DNA from: Roseospirillum parvum
Lineage (GTDB): Bacteria > Pseudomonadota > Alphaproteobacteria > Rhodospirillales > Rhodospirillaceae
DNA: 64,000 nucleotides
Assembly (NCBI RefSeq): GCF_900100455.1
Contig: NZ_FNCV01000003.1
Span: 62,001-126,000, forward strand
Reading direction: 5' to 3'
Shown: piece after piece, positions 48,224 to 57,811 of the stretch
Numbering within the stretch: the stretch's first letter is position 1
Layout: each line of letters begins with the position of its first letter
Translations under genes and position numbers: made by a program
Notes under the pieces: generated by a model
Told to the model about the DNA's origin: nothing
The model's database searches: none
What the model saw: the letters and a program-made list of their open reading frames with translations, nothing else

Positions 48224-48604
48224 TCAGCGGCCGCGCACCTTGTTGAGCAGCTCTTCCAGGGTCATCGGCACCTCGACCACGCCGTCATCGGCGCGGGCCT
48301 GGGCCGAGCGTTCCAGGTCGGCCACCGCGCGCCGCACCTGGGCCTCCGACAGCGCCCACTCATCGCCGGAGAGGAACACCACCACCTCGTCGCGGAAGGC
48401 CCGATGGAGGGCCAGGGCGCGGGCATCGTCGCCCAGCGCGTCGGCCAGCAGGGCCAGGGCCAGTTGCCCGGGGCCGTTGCCCTGGTAGCCCCACTCGAAG
48501 CCCTCGGCGGCCAGCGACAGAAGGTCGAGGCGTGGCTCCAGCGGCTGACCGTCGACGGTGACCAGGGTGCCTTCCGGGCCACGCCATCCCTGGTAGGTCT
48601 TCAT
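48224..48604 (-). CDS. DUF6166 domain protein
   Basis: 126 residues with the DUF6166 core: TLVTVDGQPLEPRLDL, GFEWGYQGNGPGQLALALLA and a C-terminal acidic tail. Function unknown. It overlaps the upstream ferredoxin by ATGA (48601-48604), so translation is coupled. Confidence 0.85.
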   Translation of the reverse strand: MKTYQGWRGPEGTLVTVDGQPLEPRLDLLSLAAEGFEWGYQGNGPGQLALALLADALGDDARALALHRAFRDEVVVFLSGDEWALSEAQVRRAVADLERSAQARADDGVVEVPMTLEELLNKVRGR

Positions 48605-48891
48605 GGCGGGTCCTCCTGGCTTGGCGGACTGTCCAGGCTGGCGATCACGGCGTCCGGATCGTCGGCGCTCAGCCGGTGGGAGAAGGCGCCGCCCAGGAGG
48701 CGGGCGTTGGGGCCGTGCCGGCAGTGGCCGAAGCAGGGGCTTTCCTCGACCACCACCTCGTCGCGGCCCAGCTCGGCGAGGCGCCGGCGCAGCCGTTTCA
48801 ACAGCTTCTCACTGCCCCGCCCGGCGCACGAGGGGCGGTCGGCGCCGAAGCGCCGGTTGGTGCAGACCAGCAGGGTGGGCGGCGGGCTCAT
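48601..48891 (-). CDS. Thioredoxin-like [2Fe-2S] ferredoxin
   Basis: 96-residue thioredoxin-fold ferredoxin. Cluster ligands are likely the Cys in LLVCTNRRF, SCAGRG, and the pair in ESPCFGHCRHG. It sits in an overlapping minus-strand operon with a NUDIX gene upstream (ATGA overlap at 48888-48891) and DUF6166 downstream. Confidence 0.85.
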   Translation of the reverse strand: MSPPPTLLVCTNRRFGADRPSCAGRGSEKLLKRLRRRLAELGRDEVVVEESPCFGHCRHGPNARLLGGAFSHRLSADDPDAVIASLDSPPSQEDPP

Positions 48892-49346
48892 CGGGCGGTC
48901 GCCGCGGCCGGGTGGGCCAGGGCCGCGTTGATCACCCGCAGGATGACCGGATGCAGGGCGTGGTCGGCCAACGCGCCCAGGTCCACCCACCGCGCCTGCC
49001 GGGCGTCCGAGCCGGCGACCGGCAGGGCGGCCGGGTCGCGCGGGCGGGCCAAATGGTCGAGGATGGTGAAATGGCAGCCCACCCCGCCATCGGCATGGCG
49101 CTCGATCCAGTCGACCACCTCGACCAGTGGACCCACCTCGACCTCAAGGCCGGTTTCCTCGGCCACCTCGCGGGCCACCGCCTGGGCCACCGTTTCGCCC
49201 AGCTCCTGCAGGCCGCCGGGCAGGCTCCAGGTGCCCTCGGCCGGCGCCTTGCCGCGCTCGATCAGCAGCACCCGCCCGGCCGACAGGACCACGGCGCCGA
49301 CGCCGATTTGCGGCAGGCGACGGTCGGGATCGGTGGCTTCGGGCAT
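48888..49346 (-). CDS. NUDIX hydrolase
   Basis: 152 residues. The Nudix box is complete: GGLQELGETVAQAVAREVAE with the following ETGL (G-x5-E-x7-RE-x2-E-E-x-G). Hydrolyses a nucleoside-diphosphate-linked substrate, not known. The start at 49346 is the first ATG after the composition change; upstream frame-open codons are rejected. First gene of the NUDIX-ferredoxin-DUF6166 operon. Confidence 0.93.
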   Translation of the reverse strand: MPEATDPDRRLPQIGVGAVVLSAGRVLLIERGKAPAEGTWSLPGGLQELGETVAQAVAREVAEETGLEVEVGPLVEVVDWIERHADGGVGCHFTILDHLARPRDPAALPVAGSDARQARWVDLGALADHALHPVILRVINAALAHPAAATAR

Positions 49347-49450
49347 GGGCGGGAAAATCCCTAGCGTGACAGGGGTCGCTTGGCGGCGGGGGGCATCCGG
49401 CGTTATATCATGCCCCGCCGTGATCCGTCCCGTGCCCGGAGATGCCGCCC

Positions 49451-50164
49451 ATGACACCCGCCGAGCCGCCGCATGACCACCATCCCCACGGACCGCCCGG
49501 GCTGTCCTTCGGGGGTCGCCTCAGGGCCTATTTCCTGGCCGGCATCCTGATCACCGCGCCGTTGGCCATCACCTTCGGCGCCGCCTGGTTCGTGGTCGAC
49601 TTCTTCGACCGCACGGTGGCCGAGGCCATCCCGCTCAAATACAACCCCAACACCTACCTGCCGTTCTCCATCCCCGGCCTGGGCCTGATGGTGGTGATGG
49701 TCGGGCTGACCCTGACCGGGGCGCTGACCGCCGGTCTGGTCGGCCGCCTGATCGTGCGCACCAGCGAGCGGGTGCTCGACCGCATGCCGGTCATCCGCAA
49801 CGTCTACAGCGCGGTGAAGCAGATCTTCGAGACGGTGCTGGCCCAGAAGTCCACCGCCTTCCGCCAGGTGGTGCTGATCGAGTATCCGCGGCGCGGTATC
49901 TGGGCCATCGGCTTCGTCTCCGGCACCACCGAGGGCGAGGTGCAGAACCTGACCGAGGACCAGACGGTCAATGTCTTCCTGCCGACCACCCCCAACCCGA
50001 CCTCCGGCTTCCTTCTGTTCGTGCCGCGCAAGGACATGGTGGTGCTGAACATGTCGGTCGAGGAGGGGATCAAGATGGTGGTCTCCGGCGGCATCGTCAC
50101 CCCGCCCGACCGCCGCCCCGAGCACCTGCGCAACCAGCCGGTGCTGGGCAGCGATCAGCCCTGA
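49451..50164 (+). CDS. DUF502 family membrane protein
   Basis: 237 residues with an N-terminal membrane region of two helices (AYFLAGILITAPLAITFGAA and PGLGLMVVMVGLTLTGALTA) and a soluble C-terminal domain (VIRNVYSAVKQIFETV, VLIEYPRRGIWAIGFV, FVPRKDMVVLNMSVEEGIK). It matches the DUF502 pattern; function unknown. The ATG at 49451 is preferred since GGAG is nine bases upstream, whereas it abuts ATG 49442. The tail overlaps the convergent AraC gene by 10 bp. Confidence 0.9.
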   Translation: MTPAEPPHDHHPHGPPGLSFGGRLRAYFLAGILITAPLAITFGAAWFVVDFFDRTVAEAIPLKYNPNTYLPFSIPGLGLMVVMVGLTLTGALTAGLVGRLIVRTSERVLDRMPVIRNVYSAVKQIFETVLAQKSTAFRQVVLIEYPRRGIWAIGFVSGTTEGEVQNLTEDQTVNVFLPTTPNPTSGFLLFVPRKDMVVLNMSVEEGIKMVVSGGIVTPPDRRPEHLRNQPVLGSDQP

Positions 50165-51018
50165 CGGCGGCGCGCCCGGTCGGCCGGCGCGACCTCGTCG
50201 CGGAAGCCGGCCGGGGTGCGTCCGGTGTGCTGGCGGAAGACGCGCGTCAGGTGGCTCTGGCTGGAAAAACCGCAGGCCAGGGCGATTTCGGCGATGGGCT
50301 GGTCGCCGCCCAGCAGAAGGCGGGCCCGGGCAATGCGCCGCCGGGCAATCCAGGCGTGGGGCGACAGGCCGCGCGACAGGCGGAACATGCGCTGGAAATG
50401 GAACTCCGACAGGTTGGCCACGCCGGCCAGATCGGCCAGCCGGATGGGATCGCCGAGGTGTGCCTCGATCCACCCGTCGAGGCGCCGCAGAAGGTGCCCC
50501 GGCAGGCCGCCGCGCAGGGCCACCGGGCGGCTGGCAAGCTGGCCGACCAGCTCGGTCATGGCGCCGTCGGCCAAAAGGAGGTCGCCGCCCTCGGCCGCCC
50601 GGGCCAGGGTGGCCAGCGCCGAGGCCAGCCCGGGGTGCTGGACGAAGGTGGCCTCGGCCAGATCGAGCCGGCGGGCATCGCACTCGTGGGTCAGGGCGAA
50701 GCTGGCCCTGAGCTCGTCATCCGGCAGGTACAGATGGACGAAGCGGAACGGCGTGGTGATGCGCCAGGATGAGCGGTGCCCCTCCGGCATCACGCAAACG
50801 GCGCCCGGCCAGCCCCGAAGGCCGCCGGCGTCCAGCCGCTGGGTGCCGGTACCGTCCTTCAGGTAGAGGCTGAAGGTGTGGCCCCGGGGGGCGTCGTAGC
50901 TCACCCGGGCGTCGCGGTTCTCCCAGATGGCCACCGCCCGGCCGGCGCCCAGGTCGAGCCTGGCGGCGACGCGGGCCGCCGGCGCGCGGCCGAGAAAGTC
51001 GGGAACGGTTTGGCTCAT
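50155..51018 (-). CDS. AraC-family transcriptional regulator
   Basis: 287 residues. The N-terminal cupin-like sensor is followed by the C-terminal double HTH (LADLAGVANLSEFHFQRMFR and IAEIALACGFSSQSHLTRVF with HTGRTPAGFR). Divergent from an EamA exporter, 121 bp apart, which is the probable target. Ligand unknown. Confidence 0.93.
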   Translation of the reverse strand: MSQTVPDFLGRAPAARVAARLDLGAGRAVAIWENRDARVSYDAPRGHTFSLYLKDGTGTQRLDAGGLRGWPGAVCVMPEGHRSSWRITTPFRFVHLYLPDDELRASFALTHECDARRLDLAEATFVQHPGLASALATLARAAEGGDLLLADGAMTELVGQLASRPVALRGGLPGHLLRRLDGWIEAHLGDPIRLADLAGVANLSEFHFQRMFRLSRGLSPHAWIARRRIARARLLLGGDQPIAEIALACGFSSQSHLTRVFRQHTGRTPAGFRDEVAPADRARRRQG

Positions 51019-51139
51019 GACTCCTTGTATCCCGCCGCCGGCGGTCGGGAAAGCGCCGGGCGCCGAATTGCGCAAGATGGTGCAAGGCAGGAGTCGGCGG
51101 GTGGGCTAGGGAAGAGGCCCCCTTTGTGGAGGCTCGCCG

Positions 51140-52003
51140 ATGAGCGGTTCCCTGCTGTTTGTCCTCACCGTGCTCATCTGGGGCACCACCTGGATCGCCA
51201 TCGCGGTGCAGGTGGAGAGCGCCCCGGTGGTGGTTTCCGTGTTCCACCGCTTCGCCCTGGCCGCCCTGCTGATGGTCGCCGGGCTGGCCCTGGCGGGGCG
51301 GCTGAAGGTGCCGGCGGTGTGGTCCTTCGTGGTGGTTCAGGGGCTGTGCCTGTTCTGCCTCAACTTCATCGGGCTCTATACCGCGACCACGTTGATCCCG
51401 TCGGGTCTGGTCGCGGTCATCTTCTCGCTGGCCTCGATCTTCAACGCGCTCAATGCCCGGCTGTTCTTCGGGGATCGGATCGGCGCCCGCTCGCTGCTCG
51501 CCGGTCTGATCGGGTCGGGCGGCCTGGCCCTGCTGTTCTGGCGCGACGTGGTGGTGAGCCTCGATCCGGCAACCCTGCGCGGCGTCGCCTGGGCGGCGCT
51601 GGGCACGCTGTTCTTCTCCTGGGGCAACATGGCCTCGCGGCGCAACGGCGCGCTTGGCATCACCCCGCTCACCGCCAACGCCTGGGGCATGGGGATCGGG
51701 GCCCTGGCCCTGCTGGGGGTTTGTCTGGCCGGCGGTCAGCCGCTGACAGTGCCGACGGTGCCCGACTACTGGCTGGCGACCGGCTATCTGGCGGCCATCG
51801 GCTCGGTGGTCGGGTTCACCACCTATCTTGTCCTGGTGGCGCGGGTCGGCCCGGTCCGGGCGGGCTATGCGACGGTCCTCTTTCCGGTCGTCGCCTTGCT
51901 GCTGTCGACTCTGTTCGAGGGCTATGTCTGGACCCCCACCGCCCTGGCCGGGGTGGTGGTGATCAGTCTGGGCAACGCGGTGATGTTCTGGCGCCGGGGC
52001 TGA
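51140..52003 (+). CDS. EamA/DMT-family transporter
   Basis: 287-residue inner-membrane protein with ten hydrophobic helices in two EamA repeats (VLIWGTTWIAIAVQVE, FFSWGNMASRRNGALGI). A metabolite exporter, substrate unknown. ATG at 51140 follows GGAGG. Divergent from the AraC gene. Confidence 0.93.
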   Translation: MSGSLLFVLTVLIWGTTWIAIAVQVESAPVVVSVFHRFALAALLMVAGLALAGRLKVPAVWSFVVVQGLCLFCLNFIGLYTATTLIPSGLVAVIFSLASIFNALNARLFFGDRIGARSLLAGLIGSGGLALLFWRDVVVSLDPATLRGVAWAALGTLFFSWGNMASRRNGALGITPLTANAWGMGIGALALLGVCLAGGQPLTVPTVPDYWLATGYLAAIGSVVGFTTYLVLVARVGPVRAGYATVLFPVVALLLSTLFEGYVWTPTALAGVVVISLGNAVMFWRRG

Positions 52004-52011
52004 GGGGGCGC

Positions 52012-52656
52012 TCAGGACCGCCCGGCGAGCACCCCCAGGACCTCGTCGGCCAGGGCGGAGACTTCCTCGGCCGCGCGGTCGCGGGGGGCGCTTTCCAGCA
52101 CGCCCAGGCCCTCCATCATGCTGTGGGCGAAGGCCACCCGGCTGCCCAGCATGGCCCCAGCCAGCGGCATCTCCTTCTCGGCCAGATCGGCCAGCACGCG
52201 GTCGCGCAGGGTGCCCCGGGCCGGCATGCGGTTGGCCACCAGCCGGGCCGCGCGGCGCTCACTGCGCGCTGCCTCAAGGGTGGGGGCGGTGGCCCACAGG
52301 TCCATCGGGCTGGGTTGCAGGGGGATCAGCACCAGGTCGGCGGCCCGGATGGCGGCCCGGGCCTCGGTCTCGGCATGGGGCGGGGTGTCGATCAGGATCA
52401 GGTCGGCCCCCCGGCGCAGGCGATCAAGCTCGGTGCCGACCCGCCAGCCGGCGACCGCCGACAGGGCCAGACCGCCGGCGGCCTCGCCCAGGCGTTGGCG
52501 GCGCACGGCGAACCACGCGGCGAGGCTGCCCTGGGGGTCGATGTCGAGCAGCGCCACCCGGCGCCGGCCATCGGCCGCCAGGGCGACCGCCAACTGGGCG
52601 ACCAGCGTGGTCTTGCCGGCCCCGCCCTTCTGCTGGGCCACCGTCACCACCGCCAT
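52012..52656 (-). CDS. ParA-family ATPase, orphan
   Basis: 214-residue deviant Walker ATPase. Walker A QQKGGAGKTTLVAQLA with the signature lysine, DIDPQGSLAAWF, and ILIDTPPHAE for Walker B. The ParA/MinD-like class positions cargo or partitions plasmids; no parB or partition site is beside it, so it may be a stand-alone chromosomal ParA. ATG at 52654-52656 follows GGGGAGG. The 70-residue extension upstream is rejected. Confidence 0.92.
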   Translation of the reverse strand: MAVVTVAQQKGGAGKTTLVAQLAVALAADGRRRVALLDIDPQGSLAAWFAVRRQRLGEAAGGLALSAVAGWRVGTELDRLRRGADLILIDTPPHAETEARAAIRAADLVLIPLQPSPMDLWATAPTLEAARSERRAARLVANRMPARGTLRDRVLADLAEKEMPLAGAMLGSRVAFAHSMMEGLGVLESAPRDRAAEEVSALADEVLGVLAGRS

Positions 52657-52765
52657 GATTCGCCTCCCCGCCGTTGTTCTGGGCCGTTGTTCTGGGCCTG
52701 ATCCTATCACGCCGGGTTGGTCAGGCCACTGCCCCGGATTGGCCAGAAGGGACCGGGGAACGGGC

Positions 52766-52993
52766 TCAGGGCTGGCTGGCCGGATCGCGCGGGTGGGGCG
52801 GCAGATCGCGCTCGGCGCGGCGCTGGCGGATGTGGGCCCAGATGGCGGCGCGGGTTTGGGCGTCGCCGTCACGCCAGGCGCCGATCTCCGACCCGCTGCG
52901 TTGGCAGCCCTTGCACAGACGATCCGTGGGGTCGAGTTCGCAGACGCCGATGCAGGGCGAGGGCAGGGTGATCAGGGCGGCGCTGTCGGTCAT
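52766..52993 (-). CDS. DUF1289 small cysteine protein
   Basis: 75 residues with the DUF1289 four-Cys pattern PCIGVCELDPTDRLCKGC. A metal or Fe-S site is likely; function unknown. Divergent from soxB with 126 bp between. Confidence 0.9.
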   Translation of the reverse strand: MTDSAALITLPSPCIGVCELDPTDRLCKGCQRSGSEIGAWRDGDAQTRAAIWAHIRQRRAERDLPPHPRDPASQP

Positions 52994-53119
52994 GATGCTC
53001 CGAGAGCTTGAAAAGGAGGCGGGTCGGCGGGGTTGCGTGGTCCCCCGGCCGGCCGCTAAGGTGCGCATCCGAAAGGTCCTTTTCAAGGACGCTCGGTTCT
53101 TTGGGAGTTCCCGCGGCCC

Positions 53120-54376
53120 ATGGCACAGCGCGCCACCAACCTTTTCAGCCTGGCCCGCCAGGCGTTGTCGCACCACCGCAACTGGCCCCGTCTGTGGGCC
53201 GCCGCCGAGCCCAGGCGGCACTATCAGGCGATCATCATCGGGGCCGGCGGGCATGGTCTGGCGACCGCCTACTATCTGGTCCGCGAGCACGGCCTGAGCG
53301 ACGTGGCGGTGATCGAGCGTGGCTGGGTGGGCGGCGGCAACACCGGCCGCAACACCACCATCGTGCGCTCCAACTATCTGTGGGATGAAAGCGCCCACCT
53401 CTACGAGCACTCCCTGAAGCTGTGGGAGGGCCTGACCCGCGAGCTGGACTACAACGTGATGTTCAGCCAGCGCGGGGTGCTCAATCTGGCCCACACCGTG
53501 CACGATGTGCGCGAGGCCAAACGCCGGGTCAACGCCAACCGGCTGAACGGCATCGACGCCGAGTTTCTTGATCGCGACGGGGTCAAGGCGGTCTGCCCGG
53601 GGCTTGATGTCAGCCCGACGCGGCGGTTTCCCATCCTCGGGGCGACCTGGCAGAAGCGCGGCGGGGTGGCCCGGCACGACGCGGTGGCCTGGGGCTTTGC
53701 CCGCGCCGCCAGCCGGCTCGGCGTGGACGTCATCGAGAACTGCCCGGTCGAGGGCTTCCTGATCGACAACGGGGTGTGCAAGGGGGTGCGCACCGGCAAG
53801 GGCGAGATCACCGCCGACAAGGTGGGCATCGTGGTTGCCGGGCAGTCCTCGGTGCTGGCCGGGATGGCCGGCTTCCGCCTGCCGGTGACCAGCCACCCCC
53901 TGCAGGCCATGGTCAGCGAGCCGATCAAGCCGGTGGTGCCCTGTGTCGTCATGTCGGGGCAGGTGCATGCCTACGTCAGCCAGTCGGACAAGGGTGAGTT
54001 GGTCCTTGGGGCCGGCATCGACCGGCGCAACGGCTACGGCCAGCGGGGCAGCTTCCCGGTGCTGGAGCAGGAGGCGGCGGCCCTCCTTGAGTTGTTCCCC
54101 GCCTTCAGCCGTCTGCGCCTGATGCGCAGTTGGGGCGGCACGGTGGATACCTGCCCCGATGCCTCGCCGATCATCGGCAGGACCCCCATCGACAACCTGT
54201 TCATCAACTGCGGCTGGGGCACCGGCGGCTTCAAGAGCACCCCGGGCTCGGGCTGGGTGTTTGCCCACACCCTGGCCACCGGCCAGCCCCACCCGCTGAA
54301 CGCCCCGTTCTCGCTGGACCGCTTCACCAGCGGGGCGCTGATCGACGAACACGGCGCCGCCGGAGTCGCCCACTGA
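53120..54376 (+). CDS. soxB: Sarcosine oxidase beta subunit
   Basis: Flavoprotein subunit of the four-subunit sarcosine oxidase, which oxidatively demethylates sarcosine to glycine, formaldehyde-level one-carbon unit and peroxide. 418 residues with FAD motif [19 protein letters not shown] and the [16 protein letters not shown] region. First gene of soxBDAG. The stop codon at 54374-54376 lies in the first unit of a 24-bp tandem repeat. Confidence 0.95.
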   Translation: MAQRATNLFSLARQALSHHRNWPRLWAAAEPRRHYQAIIIGAGGHGLATAYYLVREHGLSDVAVIERGWVGGGNTGRNTTIVRSNYLWDESAHLYEHSLKLWEGLTRELDYNVMFSQRGVLNLAHTVHDVREAKRRVNANRLNGIDAEFLDRDGVKAVCPGLDVSPTRRFPILGATWQKRGGVARHDAVAWGFARAASRLGVDVIENCPVEGFLIDNGVCKGVRTGKGEITADKVGIVVAGQSSVLAGMAGFRLPVTSHPLQAMVSEPIKPVVPCVVMSGQVHAYVSQSDKGELVLGAGIDRRNGYGQRGSFPVLEQEAAALLELFPAFSRLRLMRSWGGTVDTCPDASPIIGRTPIDNLFINCGWGTGGFKSTPGSGWVFAHTLATGQPHPLNAPFSLDRFTSGALIDEHGAAGVAH

Positions 54377-54450
54377 CGCCGCCGGCGTCTCGCCCACTGA
54401 CGCCGCCGGCGTCTTGCCCACTGACGCCGCCGGCGTCTCGTCCACTGACC
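54371..54450. repeat. 24-bp tandem repeat spanning the soxB stop codon
   Basis: CACTGACGCCGCCGGCGTCT-type units at 54371-54394, 54395-54418 and 54419-54442, then a partial fourth. Each has a small palindrome GACGCCGCCGGCGTC and its own in-frame TGA, so the stop codon is repeated at 24-bp steps. The units fill the soxB-soxD spacer. Confidence 0.9.
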
Positions 54451-54464
54451 CAGGAACCCCTCCC

Positions 54465-54776
54465 ATGCTGCGTATTTCCTGCCCCTGGTGCGGCCCGCGC
54501 GATGAGACCGAGTTCGGCTACGGCGGACAGGCCCACCTGAAGCGGCCCGACAATCCCGAGGCGCTGGATGATGCCGCCTGGGCCGAGTTCCTGTTCCTGC
54601 GCGACAACCCGGAAGGCCCGTTCGTTGAGCGCTGGGTGCACAGCCACGGCTGCCGGCGCTGGTTCAACGCCGTGCGCGACACCAAGACCGACCGCGTCAT
54701 CGCCACCTACCGCCCCGACGAGACGCCGCCCGAGGCGGCCAAAATGGTCCTCAAGGGCCAGGAGGGCGGCCGATGA
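54465..54776 (+). CDS. soxD: Sarcosine oxidase delta subunit
   Basis: 103-residue zinc-binding subunit. ISCPWCGPRDETEF and HSHGCRRWFNAVRDT are the conserved ligand regions. The ATG has AGGAAC upstream. The stop overlaps soxA by ATGA. Confidence 0.95.
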   Translation: MLRISCPWCGPRDETEFGYGGQAHLKRPDNPEALDDAAWAEFLFLRDNPEGPFVERWVHSHGCRRWFNAVRDTKTDRVIATYRPDETPPEAAKMVLKGQEGGR

Positions 54777-57700
54777 GCACCGATCTGTTCCGCATCCCCC
54801 CCGAGTTGGCCAGCCCGCTGGAGGACATCGACCGCGCCCATCCGGTGGCCTTCCGCTTCGACGGCAAGCGCCTTCGCGGGCGGGCCGGCGACACCCTGGC
54901 CTCGGCGCTGCTCGCCAACGGGGTGCATCTGGTCGGCCGGGGCATCAAGTACCACCGTCCCCGGGGCATCGTGGCGGCCGGGGCCGAGGAGCCCAACGCC
55001 CTGGTCCAGGTGGGCCAGGGAACGCGCGGCGAGCCCAACCTGAAGGCCACCCAGGTGGCGCTCTTCGACAACCTGAGCGCCGCGCCGGTGAACGTCTGGC
55101 CGTCGCTGAAGTTCGACGCCCTGGCCGCCAACGAGCTGCTGTCGCCGCTGATGGTCGCCGGCTTCTACTACAAGACCTTCAAGGAAGGCCCGGCAAGCTG
55201 GTGGGACCGCGTCTATGAACCGCTGATCCGCCGCGCCGCCGGCTGGGGCAAGGCGCCGCCGGGGCCCGACCCGGACACCTACGAGCACACCCATGCCCAT
55301 TGCGACGTGCTCGTCATCGGCGCCGGCCCGGCCGGGCTCAGCGCCGCCAAGGCCGCCGCCGAGAGCGGGGCGCGGGTGATGGTGCTGGAGGATGACGCCC
55401 GCCCGGGTGGCCATCTGCTGGCCCGGCCGCGCCGCGTCGACGGCAGGCCCGGCCACCAGTGGGCCGCCGAGACGGCGGCCGCCCTGGCCGCCCATCCCGA
55501 GGTGCGGCTGCTCACCCGGACCACCGCGTTGGGAGTCTACGCCACCGCCCATGTCACCGCCGTGGAGCGGCTGACCGACCACCTGGGCCCGGGCGCCCCG
55601 GGGCCGCGCCAGCGGCTGTGGCACATCCGGGCCGGGCGCATCGTGCTGGCCAGCGGGGCCCACGAGCGGCCCCTGGTCTTCGCCGACAACGACCGCCCCG
55701 GGATCATGCTGGCCGGCGCGGTCGGCACCTATGTCCACCGTTACGGGGTGCTCCCCGGGCGCCGGGCGGTGATCCTGACCAACAACGACAGCGCCTACGA
55801 GACGGCGCTGGCCCTGCTCGATGGTGGCGGCTCGGTGGTGGCGGTGCTCGACACCCGGCGCGAGCCCTCGGGGCCCCTGGTCGAGGCGGTGCGGGCGCGC
55901 GGCGTGCCGATCCGCGCCGGCTACGGCATCACCGGCACCACCGGACGCGGCCGGGTGAAGCGGGTGTGGATTTCCCCGCTCGCCGAGGACCTCTCGCCGC
56001 GCATCGCCGAAACTACCCTGGACTGCGATCTGGTGGCGGTCTCCGGCGGCTTCTCGCCGGTGGTTCATCTGTGGAGCCAGGGCCAGGGCAAGTTGGCCTG
56101 GGACGACCGTCAGGCCTGCTTCGTGCCCGACCCGGCCCGCCCGGCGGTGGAGCCGATCAGCGTCGCCGGCGCCGCCAACGGCTGTTTCGAGCTGGCCGAG
56201 ATCCTGGCCCAGGGCGCCAACGCCGGGGCCGAGGCGGCGCGCGCCGCCGGGTTCACCGCCAAGGCGACCACCCCCCCGGGGGTCGAGGCGCCGCCGGCCA
56301 CCCCGCCGGCCCCGATCTGGCTGGTGCCCTCCGACAAGCCGCCCGGCGAGGGGGTGGGCAAGCACTTCGTCGATCTCCAGAACGACACCACGGCGGCCGA
56401 CATCGCCCTGGCGGCGCGCGAGGGCATGACCTCGGTCGAGCTGATGAAGCGCTACACCCTGGCCGGCTTCGGCACCGACCAGGGCAAGACCGGCAACATC
56501 AATGCCTTGGCGATTCTGGCTCACGAACTGGGCAAGCCCATTCCCGAGGTCGGCACGACCACCTTCCGGCCGCCCTACACGCCGCTCACCTTCGGCGCCA
56601 TGGCCGGGCGTCAGGTGGGGGCGCTGTTCGCGCCGGAGCGCGTCACCCCGATGCACGACCGCCACCGGGCCCGGGGCGCGGTGTTCGAGGACGTCGGCCC
56701 GTGGAAGCGGGCCCGCTACTATCCCGAAGGCGGCGAGGACATGGACGCCGCCGTGGCCCGCGAATGCCGGGCGGCGCGACAGGCGGTGGCGGTGCTCGAT
56801 GCCTCGACCCTGGGCAAGATCGAGGTGGAAGGGCCGGATGCCGCCGCCTTCCTCGACCGGGTCTACACCAACACCCTGTCCACCCTGGGCGTGGGACGCA
56901 TCCGCTATGGCCTGATGCTGAACGACGACGGGCGGCTGATGGACGACGGCACGGTGACCCGTCTGGGCGAGGATCGCTACCTTCTGACCACCACCACCGG
57001 CGGCGCGGCCACCGTGATGGACTGGCTGGAGGAGCTGCACCAGACCGAATGGCCGGAGCTTGACCTGCACCTGACCTCGGTCACCGACCGCTGGGCGGTG
57101 GCCCAGGTGGCCGGCCCCAAGGCGCGCGATCTGCTGGCCGAGCTGGCCCCCGACATGGACCTGTCGGCCCAGGCGCTGCCCTTCATGCGCTTCGTCGAGG
57201 GCACGGTGGCCGGGCTGCCGGCCCGGGTCTTCCGGATCAGCTTCACCGGCGAGCTGAGCTTCGAGGTGGCGGTGCCGTGGTCGGTCGGTGGGGCGCTGTG
57301 GGACGCCCTGTTCAAGGCCGGCGGGAAACACGGCCTGACCCCCTTCGGCACCGAGGCGATGCATGTCTTGAGGGCCGAGAAGGGCTTCATCATCGTCGGC
57401 CAGGAAACCGACGGCTCGGTGACGCCGCTCGACCTGGGGCTGGACTGGGCCCTGGGCAAAAAGAAGGGTGATTACATCGGGCGCCGCTCGCTGGCCCGGG
57501 CCGATCTGGCCCGCGACGACCGCAAGCACCTGGTCGGCCTGCTCACCGAGGACCCGGGCGAGGTGCTGGAGGAGGGGGCGCAACTGGTCGATGACCCCGA
57601 TCAGGCGCCGCCCATGACCATGGTCGGCCACGTCACCTCGAGCTACATGAGCCCCACCCTGGAGCGCTCCATCGCCCTGGCCCTGGTGGCGCGCGGCCGC

Positions 57701-57811
57701 CAGCGGATGGGCCAGACGGTGCATGCGCCGCTGGCCGATGGGCGGGTGGTCAAGGCGACCATCGTCGACCCGGTGTTCTACGACAAGGAAGGGAAGCGCC
57801 GCGATGGCTGA
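54773..57811 (+). CDS. soxA: Sarcosine oxidase alpha subunit
   Basis: 1012 residues. N-terminal ferredoxin-like segment (FRFDGKRLRGRAGDTLASAL), then FAD/NAD-binding domains (DVLVIGAGPAGLSAAKAAAE and later IVLASGAHERP, with an FAD site LYYR-type), and a C-terminal GcvT-like tetrahydrofolate domain from about residue 610 (FEDVGPWKRARYYP, VLDASTLGKIEVEGPDAAAF), which catches the one-carbon unit as 5,10-methylene-THF. The start overlaps soxD by ATGA; the stop overlaps soxG by 8 bp. Confidence 0.96.
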   Translation: MSTDLFRIPPELASPLEDIDRAHPVAFRFDGKRLRGRAGDTLASALLANGVHLVGRGIKYHRPRGIVAAGAEEPNALVQVGQGTRGEPNLKATQVALFDNLSAAPVNVWPSLKFDALAANELLSPLMVAGFYYKTFKEGPASWWDRVYEPLIRRAAGWGKAPPGPDPDTYEHTHAHCDVLVIGAGPAGLSAAKAAAESGARVMVLEDDARPGGHLLARPRRVDGRPGHQWAAETAAALAAHPEVRLLTRTTALGVYATAHVTAVERLTDHLGPGAPGPRQRLWHIRAGRIVLASGAHERPLVFADNDRPGIMLAGAVGTYVHRYGVLPGRRAVILTNNDSAYETALALLDGGGSVVAVLDTRREPSGPLVEAVRARGVPIRAGYGITGTTGRGRVKRVWISPLAEDLSPRIAETTLDCDLVAVSGGFSPVVHLWSQGQGKLAWDDRQACFVPDPARPAVEPISVAGAANGCFELAEILAQGANAGAEAARAAGFTAKATTPPGVEAPPATPPAPIWLVPSDKPPGEGVGKHFVDLQNDTTAADIALAAREGMTSVELMKRYTLAGFGTDQGKTGNINALAILAHELGKPIPEVGTTTFRPPYTPLTFGAMAGRQVGALFAPERVTPMHDRHRARGAVFEDVGPWKRARYYPEGGEDMDAAVARECRAARQAVAVLDASTLGKIEVEGPDAAAFLDRVYTNTLSTLGVGRIRYGLMLNDDGRLMDDGTVTRLGEDRYLLTTTTGGAATVMDWLEELHQTEWPELDLHLTSVTDRWAVAQVAGPKARDLLAELAPDMDLSAQALPFMRFVEGTVAGLPARVFRISFTGELSFEVAVPWSVGGALWDALFKAGGKHGLTPFGTEAMHVLRAEKGFIIVGQETDGSVTPLDLGLDWALGKKKGDYIGRRSLARADLARDDRKHLVGLLTEDPGEVLEEGAQLVDDPDQAPPMTMVGHVTSSYMSPTLERSIALALVARGRQRMGQTVHAPLADGRVVKATIVDPVFYDKEGKRRDG

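Noticed and set aside
52012-52656. Plasmid or integrative element marked by ParA
   Set aside because: No ParB, replication, integrase or mobility gene in the window; neighbours are housekeeping genes.
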